A model generated the notes under the pieces. The model was not told the origin of the DNA, ran no database searches, and saw nothing but the letters and a program-made list of their open reading frames with translations. A DNA stretch of 15,648 nucleotides from Aquificota bacterium (GTDB lineage: Bacteria > Aquificota > Aquificia > Aquificales > Hydrogenothermaceae). This document shows, piece after piece, positions 1-5,943 of the stretch (within the stretch, counting starts at the first letter, position 1; every line of letters starts with the position of its first letter). The translations under genes were made by a program, and so were the position numbers. Location: the NCBI GenBank assembly GCA_013153295.1, contig JAADEV010000101.1, forward strand, positions 1-15,648, in the 5' to 3' direction.

Positions 1-43
1 ACGGTTATGAGCCGTCTGCTCTAACCAACTGAGCTACGGGCCC
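1..43 (-). tRNA. tRNA-Met (CAU anticodon), 5' part only
   Basis: Read on the minus strand, this gives the acceptor 5' half GGGCCCG, then T8-A9, a D arm GCTC...GAGC with loop AGTTGGTTA, and an anticodon stem GACGG with loop CTCATAA. The anticodon CAT is at window positions 9-7. The rest of the anticodon stem, the T arm and the 3' end lie beyond the left edge. A CAU anticodon fits elongator Met or, after lysidine modification, Ile2. The initiator is less likely, because its acceptor stem normally has an unpaired first base, but pairing cannot be checked without the 3' half. The gene has its own promoter just upstream. Confidence 0.93.
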
Positions 44-61
44 CTATCAATTAGGATAATA

Positions 62-90
62 ATATTATCCCAAATCAAGAAAAATATCAA
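62..90 (-). promoter_or_regulatory. Sigma70-type promoter of the tRNA-Met gene
   Basis: On the minus strand a -35 box TTGATA (90-85) is followed by a 17-nt spacer and a -10 box TAATAT (67-62). This places the start site near 55, about 12 nt before the mature tRNA 5' end. The -10 lies inside a perfect 17-nt palindrome, GGATAATA-A-TATTATCC (54-70). Spacing, box quality and position agree well with a stable-RNA promoter. Confidence 0.6.
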
Positions 91-127
91 GCTTTTGTAT
101 CGGTTCAATCTTTCTAAACTTGTACAT

Positions 128-631
128 TTAAAAGATAGTCCATCTAAAGTGGACAAAGCCCATAATCTTTTCTATATCCCTTACAACCTTTTCCATTATC
201 TCGCCTTCGTAGGTTCCTGCATACATTCTGGACATTAGGTAGCCGTTCATAAGAGCAACAACAACCCTTCCATCACTTTTTTCAACAACAGCTATACTTA
301 AAGGCATCTTTACAGCCATATACTTTGTGTCATCATTTTTTAACATCTGTGAGGCATACTTTGCGTTGCAGAACTTTATGATTTTTACATTACCAACATC
401 TTCACCGCCGTATTTCAGTATCTCCTCCCTTTGGTCTATAACAGAGACAACGTGCCACCCCGGTTGGTTGTTTATTCTGTTCACTATTATAGATACCGTT
501 TTTTCAAAGTCGTAGGGACTTACAACCTCTTTAAAGAATGCCGTTTTAAAGGACAGCTTAAAAAACAATGGTGTTATAAAAACACCAATTACTAAGCCTA
601 TAATTACCCCTATTCCTAAAGCCCTTTTCAT
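128..631 (-). CDS. Membrane-anchored DUF302 protein
   Basis: This 167-aa protein has an N-terminal hydrophobic segment (about residues 5-26) after MKR, which looks like an uncleaved signal anchor. Residues 40-160 form a DUF302 domain. Recognisable pieces are the GW motif after the first helix, the block around IIKFCNAKYA, the block MPLSIAVVE, and the following strand ending VVVALMNGYLM. The biochemical function of DUF302 is not known to me; its fold is a small alpha/beta domain often found near redox or sulfur-oxidation genes. The domain is inferred to sit outside the cytoplasmic membrane. The start is supported by GAGGAG (643-638), 6 nt upstream and built into the final codons of the SLAC1-like gene, which ends only 3 nt earlier. 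The two are therefore co-transcribed and probably translationally linked. No clear terminator follows before the tRNA promoter. Confidence 0.85.
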   Translation of the reverse strand: MKRALGIGVIIGLVIGVFITPLFFKLSFKTAFFKEVVSPYDFEKTVSIIVNRINNQPGWHVVSVIDQREEILKYGGEDVGNVKIIKFCNAKYASQMLKNDDTKYMAVKMPLSIAVVEKSDGRVVVALMNGYLMSRMYAGTYEGEIMEKVVRDIEKIMGFVHFRWTIF

Positions 632-634
632 CTT

Positions 635-1594
635 TTACTCCTCTACAACACAGATTTTTCCTTTTTTTGCCGCTATTAATGTTTTGTAAGCCACTGTGCC
701 TACAATAACTGTTGTTATTAGTAAAAACACAATGGAGGAAGCATAGGTAATACTGTTCCTGTAAGCCATATACATAAGCATTGTTGCTATTGTTAACGCC
801 GCCATTGGGAATGTGTAAGCCCACCACGATATAAAGAACTCAAGTCTAAGGAAAACCTTTGCCATTATAACCATTAAAAAGAATGTAAACAGGGCAACAA
901 AGTAAAGTATTAAACTGAAAAAGTCTATACTTCCAAATGTTAGTCGCATATAGCTTATAAAACCTACCGCAGGTGGGGCTATTAGTATAAAGAATGTGGG
1001 AAGTAGTCTTTTAGCCATCGGATTATGAAAAATCATTCTGTATATAATTATTGTGAACAACACAACCCAGAAAAACAGCCCAAGGGCAAAGTAGAAGATA
1101 GATAACTCCTCAGGCATAACATCAACCCCAACAACAGGGACTAAAACATTACCTACAACAGGGATAAACCAAGCAGGTGATATATGGTTAATCTCAAACT
1201 CGTGTAGTATCCAGAACTTCATAGTTTTGTATGTAAAATACAGATGTAAAGGGGCACCTAAATACCAGTATGTTATTGCCACTGTAGGGGCAAAATCGTA
1301 ATATGCAATGGATATTAAAAGGAAACTTATAGAGATTGCCGCACCAAAGGAACTTTTTACAGGGTGTTTAAACTCCTTTGCTACAGCGTGGGGATACTTA
1401 AGCCATTTGACCATATATGTGATAAATATAAGGAAAAATACCACCGTATCTAATACAAGTAGTGTATGGTAAAAGAAAGCTGGGATTTCAAGGAAGTGGT
1501 AAGCCTTTGCATAGGCTATAGTTAAACCTGAAAGCCCCATTACAACAGCAAAAAGCTGAACAGGGAAACCTTCTAAACTTCTGCCCTTATCCAT
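635..1594 (-). CDS. SLAC1/TehA (TDT) family anion channel or transporter
   Basis: A 319-aa polytopic membrane protein with about ten hydrophobic segments and short loops. Its sequence style matches the tellurite-resistance/dicarboxylate transporter (TDT) family, which includes plant SLAC1 and bacterial TehA. Supporting blocks are FPVQLFAVVMGLSGL in the first helix, HPVKSSFGAAISIS before the third, and SPAWFIPVVGNVLVPVVG near the middle. Family members pass small anions (chloride, nitrate) or export sulfite or dicarboxylates; the substrate cannot be read from this sequence. ATG at 1594 has AGAGG (1605-1601) 6 nt upstream and a good promoter (1663-1635). It is the first gene of a two-gene unit with the DUF302 protein. 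tehA is a weaker name than the family label, because tellurite resistance is not implied. Confidence 0.85.
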   Translation of the reverse strand: MDKGRSLEGFPVQLFAVVMGLSGLTIAYAKAYHFLEIPAFFYHTLLVLDTVVFFLIFITYMVKWLKYPHAVAKEFKHPVKSSFGAAISISFLLISIAYYDFAPTVAITYWYLGAPLHLYFTYKTMKFWILHEFEINHISPAWFIPVVGNVLVPVVGVDVMPEELSIFYFALGLFFWVVLFTIIIYRMIFHNPMAKRLLPTFFILIAPPAVGFISYMRLTFGSIDFFSLILYFVALFTFFLMVIMAKVFLRLEFFISWWAYTFPMAALTIATMLMYMAYRNSITYASSIVFLLITTVIVGTVAYKTLIAAKKGKICVVEE

Positions 1595-1608
1595 TTGAAA
1601 CCTCTGCG

Positions 1609-1624
1609 GTTAGTATTCGCTAAC
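1609..1624. repeat. Small inverted repeat in the leader of the SLAC1-like gene
   Basis: GTTAG-TATTCG-CTAAC is a perfect 5-bp inverted repeat with a 6-nt spacer. It lies just downstream of the predicted minus-strand start site (about 1628) and upstream of the Shine-Dalgarno. It could be a 5'-end hairpin or a repressor site, but it is short enough to be chance. Confidence 0.25.
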
Positions 1625-1634
1625 TCCAATATCT

Positions 1635-1663
1635 ATAATATTAATATTTTTGCATACTTTCAA
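1635..1663 (-). promoter_or_regulatory. Sigma70-type promoter of the SLAC1-DUF302 unit
   Basis: On the minus strand TTGAAA (1663-1658), a 17-nt spacer and TATTAT (1640-1635) form a near-consensus promoter. The predicted start is near 1628, giving a leader of about 33 nt. It overlaps a candidate promoter for mrp on the other strand. Confidence 0.6.
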
Positions 1664-1678
1664 TAGTGTTAAGATAAA
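1650..1678 (+). promoter_or_regulatory. Candidate promoter of mrp and the IscS-like gene
   Basis: TTGCAT (1650-1655) and GATAAA (1673-1678) are separated by 17 nt. The start site would be near 1685, leaving a leader of about 93 nt. The boxes overlap those of the opposite-strand promoter, so the two may compete for polymerase. It is a weaker match to consensus than the opposite-strand promoter. Confidence 0.35.
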
Positions 1679-1703
1679 TTGAAAAAACAGAGCTTTTTTT
1701 GAC

Positions 1704-1721
1704 CTATGACTGGTATCATAG
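1704..1721. repeat. Inverted repeat in the mrp leader, possible operator
   Basis: CTATGA-CTGGTA-TCATAG is a perfect 6-bp inverted repeat with a 6-nt spacer, inside the predicted mrp leader. The geometry suits a dimeric regulator, possibly one controlling Fe-S genes, but no known consensus is recognised. As RNA it would be a weak AT-rich hairpin. Confidence 0.3.
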
Positions 1722-1778
1722 TTAGAGGCTATCCACAAATTATTCTATTATTACTAAAATGCAAAAAGGAGGGGTTTA

Positions 1779-2846
1779 ATGGCACTTCAAGGAGTTATGG
1801 ACGCACTGAAGAACACAAACTTACAGGAGATTGGGGTTAGCTTTTCCCTTGCAGACCTGATGCGGGATTTAAAAATAGATGGAAACAATGTTTACATAAA
1901 ACTTTTTTCCCCAAGTGAAAAATACCACGATTACCTAAAGGAGAAAGCTGAAACAGTCCTAAAATCCCTTGGGGCTGAAAGGGTTGAAGTTGAGTTTACA
2001 TCTGAACCACCTAAACAGCAACAACCACCACAACCTCCCCCAACTGCACAGCAGAACCCTTTTGAAAGTAGAAGGAGAATACCAAATGTTAAAAAGGTTA
2101 TAGCTGTAGCCAGTGGTAAAGGTGGTGTAGGAAAGTCCACTGTAGCTGTAAATTTAGCGGCGGCTTTAAAAAAGAAAGGATACAATGTTGGATATTTAGA
2201 CGCTGATATGTATGGACCGTCTGGTCCCACAATGTTAGGGGCTAAGGATAAGCAGGTTGTAGCCACACCTGATAACAAACTAATACCACCTGAAGCCCAC
2301 GGTATAAAAATGATGTCCATAGGGTTGCTACTTCCATCTGAGGATACACCTGTTATATGGAGAGGTCCAGTCCTGTTTAAAGCCCTATCCCAGTTTTTGT
2401 TTGATATAGATTGGGGTGATGGGTTGGATTTCCTTATTATAGACCTGCCACCGGGAACTGGAGATGTTCAGATTACACTTGGGCAGACAGCGGAAATAGA
2501 CGGGGCAGTAATTGTTACAACTCCCCAAGATGTGGCTTTAATAGATGTTAAAAAGGGGATACAGATGTTTAACGAGGTTCAAATACCTGTTTTAGGTATA
2601 GTAGAGAATATGAGCTACTTCGTATGCCCAGATAACGGTAAAAAGTATGAGATTTTTGGAAAATCTAAAACAGAAGAGGTAGCCAAACAGTATAATACTG
2701 AGATTTTAGGAAAGGTTCCAATAGAGCCTAAGGTTGCAGAGTTTGGGGATTTAGGTATACCTATTGTGCTGGCAAAGGAGGACAGCACATCTGCAAAGGC
2801 TTTTATGGATATTGCAGACAACCTTATAAGGAGGATTAGCCAATGA
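1779..2846 (+). CDS. mrp: Mrp/ApbC/NBP35-family Fe-S cluster carrier P-loop ATPase
   Basis: This 355-aa protein belongs to the cytoplasmic P-loop ATPases that hold a [4Fe-4S] cluster at a dimer interface and deliver it to apoproteins. Residues 1-75 form a degenerate MIP18/DUF59-like domain without that domain's usual cysteine. A Pro/Gln-rich linker follows (about 78-95), then the ATPase domain. The deviant Walker A GKGGVGKST is at 113-121; DADMYGPSGPTM and FLIIDLPPGTGD also fit the family. The family CxxC that binds the cluster normally lies after the ENMSYF block. Here it reads C283-P-D-N286, so the second cysteine is missing. AGGAGG (1767-1772) sits 6 nt before ATG. Its stop overlaps the next start as ATGA. 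The family assignment is firm. Whether it still carries a cluster is uncertain; cyanobacterial and alphaproteobacterial relatives are also known without this CxxC. Confidence 0.93.
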   Translation: MALQGVMDALKNTNLQEIGVSFSLADLMRDLKIDGNNVYIKLFSPSEKYHDYLKEKAETVLKSLGAERVEVEFTSEPPKQQQPPQPPPTAQQNPFESRRRIPNVKKVIAVASGKGGVGKSTVAVNLAAALKKKGYNVGYLDADMYGPSGPTMLGAKDKQVVATPDNKLIPPEAHGIKMMSIGLLLPSEDTPVIWRGPVLFKALSQFLFDIDWGDGLDFLIIDLPPGTGDVQITLGQTAEIDGAVIVTTPQDVALIDVKKGIQMFNEVQIPVLGIVENMSYFVCPDNGKKYEIFGKSKTEEVAKQYNTEILGKVPIEPKVAEFGDLGIPIVLAKEDSTSAKAFMDIADNLIRRISQ

Positions 2847-4078
2847 TTGAAACAAGGGGTATCGTTTATGTAGACCATCTGGCTACAACACCTGTGCCAG
2901 AAGAGATTGTGGAGGTTATGAAACCTTACTTTACAGAGAAGTTTGGAAACCCTACATCTTTACATAGATTGGGAGTGGAGGCTAAAAAGGCTATAAACAG
3001 AGCAAGGGAGCAGGTAGCCCAGCTTTTAAATGTAAGCAAACCTGAGGAAATTGTTTACACATCAGGGGCTATAGAGGCAAACAATCTGGCTATAAAAGGC
3101 TACGCCAAAGCCCCCGGTATAACCAGAAGGGGAAAACATATAGTAGTCTCCGCAATAGAGCATCACTCTGTTTTACACTCCTGTAAAACACTTGAAAAAG
3201 AAGGTTTTGAGATAACATACCTAAAACCGGATAAGTATGGAATAATCTCCCCTGAACAGGTATCCGAAGCGGTAAGGGAGGACACAATACTGGTATCAAT
3301 AGGATACGCCAACAGGGAAATAGGAACTATACAGGATATACAGGCTTTAGTAAAAGCGGCAAAGGAAAAAAACCCAAGGGTTGTATTCCACTCTGATATA
3401 GCCCCTGCAGTTGGACATACACCTGTTGATGTGGAAGGCTGGGGTCTAGATATGGCTTCTTTTACAGGACATTACTTCTATGCCCCTAAAGGTGTTGGAG
3501 GTCTTTATGTTAAAAAGGGTGTAAGACTGAAGCCACTTATAGAAGGAGGAATACAGGAAGGTGGCAGAAGGGCTGGAACTGAGCCTGTTCCAGCTATAGT
3601 AGGAATGGGAGCGGCGGCTGAGCTGTCAATAAAAGAGATGGATGACAGGGTAAACAGGCTAAAGGCTTTAAGGGATAGACTAAAGAAAGGTATAGAGGAA
3701 AAAATCCCCTATATCCAGTTTACAGGACACCCTGAGAAAAGGTTGCCTAACCACCTTTCACTTATTGTTATGTATATAGAAGGGGAGGCTATGTTGCTAA
3801 TGCTTGATTACCACAAGATATACACAGCCTCCGGGTCTGCGTGTGTATCCTACGCATTAAAACAATCCCATGTTTTAGAGGCAATAGGAGTTGAAAAGGA
3901 AGCCTCAAACGGTTCTATTGTTTTCTCCCTTGGAAGGGAAAACACAGATAAGGATATAGACTACATACTTGAAAAGTATCCAGCGGCAGTCCAAAGACTT
4001 AGGGAAATATCCCCATTTAGCCCAGAAAACTGGGACGAGTTTACCAAAAAGGCAAACAAATACAAAAATGTCCAGTAA
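2843..4078 (+). CDS. IscS/NifS-fold protein lacking the PLP lysine (probable pseudo-cysteine desulfurase)
   Basis: The 411-aa sequence aligns along its length with group I cysteine desulfurases: LATTPVP at the N-terminus, EHHSVL (active-site His at 107), QE-GRRAGTE, and the loop SGSAC with the persulfide cysteine at C334. The PLP site has changed. The family motif HK-x-YGPKG reads H210-Y211-F-Y-A-P-K-G, so the Schiff-base lysine (E. coli IscS K206) is Tyr. The Gln beside it (Q183) is P188, while the PLP-pyridine aspartate is kept (D185). The substrate-carboxylate Arg (E. coli R354 by my alignment) is V360. Y211 to C334 is 123 residues against 122 in E. coli, so the alignment holds. It probably cannot perform PLP-dependent desulfuration; a scaffold, cluster-ligand or sulfur-relay role is inferred. 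Archaeoglobus IscS, as I recall, also lacks this lysine yet binds IscU. Its start overlaps mrp by 4 nt. Automatic annotation would probably call it cysteine desulfurase. Confidence 0.88.
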   Translation: MIETRGIVYVDHLATTPVPEEIVEVMKPYFTEKFGNPTSLHRLGVEAKKAINRAREQVAQLLNVSKPEEIVYTSGAIEANNLAIKGYAKAPGITRRGKHIVVSAIEHHSVLHSCKTLEKEGFEITYLKPDKYGIISPEQVSEAVREDTILVSIGYANREIGTIQDIQALVKAAKEKNPRVVFHSDIAPAVGHTPVDVEGWGLDMASFTGHYFYAPKGVGGLYVKKGVRLKPLIEGGIQEGGRRAGTEPVPAIVGMGAAAELSIKEMDDRVNRLKALRDRLKKGIEEKIPYIQFTGHPEKRLPNHLSLIVMYIEGEAMLLMLDYHKIYTASGSACVSYALKQSHVLEAIGVEKEASNGSIVFSLGRENTDKDIDYILEKYPAAVQRLREISPFSPENWDEFTKKANKYKNVQ

Positions 4079-4082
4079 AGTT

Positions 4083-4102
4083 AGCCCCTACTGGGGGCTT
4101 TT
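4083..4102 (+). terminator. Intrinsic terminator after the IscS-like gene
   Basis: AGCCCC (4083-4088), loop TACTG and GGGGCT (4094-4099) form a 6-bp GC-rich stem followed by TTT. It sits in the 22-nt gap between the convergent IscS-like and ClC genes and overlaps the ClC stop codon. On the minus strand the sequence after the stem is less T-rich, so it mainly serves the plus strand. Confidence 0.7.
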
Positions 4103-5855
4103 ATACCTTTGTTAAAACCTTACCTATATCGTAATCTGACACTATTCCAATAAGGATATTCTCCTGTAGGTTGTTAACCACAGGGGCGGCACCGATATTA
4201 TTTTCAATAAATATACTTATTGTTTCAAACAGTGTTAAATCCTGAGTTATTCTTATCGGGTTAGGGTTCATAATTTCCTTTACAGTGGTGTCTCCCATAT
4301 CCATCTCACAGGCTTTTATCACATCTGTGCTTGTTATTAAACCAATTAGTATATTTCCCTCTTCAACCACAGGTAGAACAGATATATTGTTTTCCTGCAT
4401 ATACTTACTTGCTGTTATAACAGTTGTATCCGGTGAAACGGTAATAACATTCCTCTCCATAACATCTCTAACGGTGTATCTATTCAGTATCAGGTATTTA
4501 AACTCCTCCCTGTGGACAGGACTGTCTAATTTTGTGTTAACCTGACTTTTAAATATACTTTTTTCTCCTGAAAAGAAATGGGAAACAGCAACAGAGATTG
4601 TTGCAGGAACAAGGAGCTGGTATCCACCTGTTATTTCAGCCACCAGTATTATCGTTGAAAGGGGAGCTTTAGCCGCCGCGGCAAATGTGGAAACCATACC
4701 GACCACAGTAAAGGCAGTTAGGTTAAATGTGGAGCTTTCCGGGAAGCCAGCAAAATCCCTTAAAAAGAAGTAAACAGAAGCCCCTGTAAGACCACCTATA
4801 ACAAGTGAAGGACCAAAAACCCCACCTGACCCACCGGAACCAAGTGTAAAGGCAAAAGCCAAGATAACCAAAGCCACACTTATAACAATCTTCCACGGGG
4901 GAAAATCCCCTAAGTTGTTCATCATAATCATTTGTAGCCAGCCGTAGCCGGTGCCTATAGCCACAGGGACAGTCATACCTATAATACCTACCAAGAAACC
5001 ACCTATAGCCGGTTTAAAAACAGGGTGAACCTCAAGCCTGTCAAACAGTCCCCTTGCCCAATCAAGGGCAAAAATCATTACCCTTGCTATAACAGATGTT
5101 ATAAACCCTAAGATAATATACCCTACTGCATCGTAAACAGAAAAACCTGAAAACGGAGGTAGTTGGACGAAAAACAAAGGGGAAAAACCAAAAACAGAAG
5201 CAACAATAATAAAAGCAACAAAAGAGGCAATAAAAGCAGGTATTAATGTTTCTGTTTCAAAATCCCTTTTGTAAAAAACCTCAGAGCTGATAATAGCCCC
5301 TGCAAAAGGGGCTTTAAAAACCCCACCTATCCCCGCCCCAAGCCCAACAGCCATAGCAATATTCCTCTCCTTTTCAGAAAGGGAAAATAGCTTTCCAACA
5401 AAGGAGCCAATAGAAGCCCCAATTAACGCTATAGGTCCCTCTTTACCTGAAGTTTGCCCACTACCTATAGTTATGGCAGAGGTTATTAACTTCCAAAAGG
5501 CAGTTTTTAGCCCCAACTCCTTCCTTTCGTGGAATGCCTTAATAGCCGCATCTGTCCCAACCCCTGCAGACTCAGGGGAGAAAAAATGTGTAAGGATACC
5601 AACAATCAACCCACCTAAAGCGGTGGCAACAGGGAGGAGGTAAGGGTGTTCCATCACAAAGTTGTAATCTAAGCTACCACCTTCACCTAAGGGTTTAGGG
5701 GGAATATAACCAACAAACTTAACAAGGAAAATATCTGTAAAGAGATGTATAGCCTCTAAAAAAAGAACACCAAAAATCCCTGCTACAGCCCCAATAACAA
5801 TAGGAACAAACGCAGTGCGGTAATCAAACTTGTATCCCAGTATGTTTTTAAACAA
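4101..5855 (-). CDS. ClC-family chloride channel/transporter with C-terminal CBS pair
   Basis: This 584-aa protein has the full ClC membrane domain (about residues 12-430) and a cytoplasmic CBS pair (about 461-516 and 525-581). Signature pieces are GSGQTSGKEGP (131-141) with the gating glutamate E139, GSGGSGGVFGP (339-349), and the anion-coordinating Tyr in GYQLLVP (Y412). At the site of the ClC-ec1 proton glutamate E203 the sequence is SEVF with V193. The GSGIP serine loop reads GVGTD (98-102). Loss of the proton glutamate is typical of channel-type ClCs, but some transporters also lack it, so the transport mode is open. CBS pairs usually sense adenine nucleotides. The start is TTG at 5855; I found no in-frame ATG or GTG upstream, and the ribosome site is weak (GGG, about 10 nt away). 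It is convergent with the Fe-S pair and divergent from murD. Confidence 0.92.
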   Translation of the reverse strand: MFKNILGYKFDYRTAFVPIVIGAVAGIFGVLFLEAIHLFTDIFLVKFVGYIPPKPLGEGGSLDYNFVMEHPYLLPVATALGGLIVGILTHFFSPESAGVGTDAAIKAFHERKELGLKTAFWKLITSAITIGSGQTSGKEGPIALIGASIGSFVGKLFSLSEKERNIAMAVGLGAGIGGVFKAPFAGAIISSEVFYKRDFETETLIPAFIASFVAFIIVASVFGFSPLFFVQLPPFSGFSVYDAVGYIILGFITSVIARVMIFALDWARGLFDRLEVHPVFKPAIGGFLVGIIGMTVPVAIGTGYGWLQMIMMNNLGDFPPWKIVISVALVILAFAFTLGSGGSGGVFGPSLVIGGLTGASVYFFLRDFAGFPESSTFNLTAFTVVGMVSTFAAAAKAPLSTIILVAEITGGYQLLVPATISVAVSHFFSGEKSIFKSQVNTKLDSPVHREEFKYLILNRYTVRDVMERNVITVSPDTTVITASKYMQENNISVLPVVEEGNILIGLITSTDVIKACEMDMGDTTVKEIMNPNPIRITQDLTLFETISIFIENNIGAAPVVNNLQENILIGIVSDYDIGKVLTKV

Positions 5856-5943
5856 TTTTTGAACCCAGCATACAAGTAGAAATATTTGTTTATAAAACTT
5901 ATATTATTATCACTTTATTTTACACTTTTCGGAGAAACCGATA
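5856..5943. promoter_or_regulatory. Divergent promoter region between clc and the murD operon
   Basis: This 88-nt AT-rich gap must hold the start signals for both clc and the murD operon. On the plus strand the best pair I see is TTGTTT (5886-5891) with TATCAC (5908-5913), spaced 16 nt, and TATTAT also occurs at 5902-5907 and 5905-5910. None is near consensus. No convincing minus-strand pair was found. The murD ribosome site GGAG (5931-5934) lies 9 nt before its ATG. Confidence 0.4.

Noticed and set aside
1699..1719. TTGACC followed by TATCAT as an mrp promoter
   Set aside because: The boxes are only 9 nt apart, far too close for sigma70; the TATCAT is better explained by the inverted repeat.
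1931..2320. Antisense open frame inside mrp with a cysteine/glycine-rich stretch
   Set aside because: The Cys/Gly run is the complement of the Pro/Gln linker codons; mrp is clearly the coding strand.
3461..3499. Frameshift or sequencing error as the cause of the missing PLP lysine
   Set aside because: The frame stays open, flanking motif residues align without gaps, and two other active-site positions are also changed, so a single error does not explain it.
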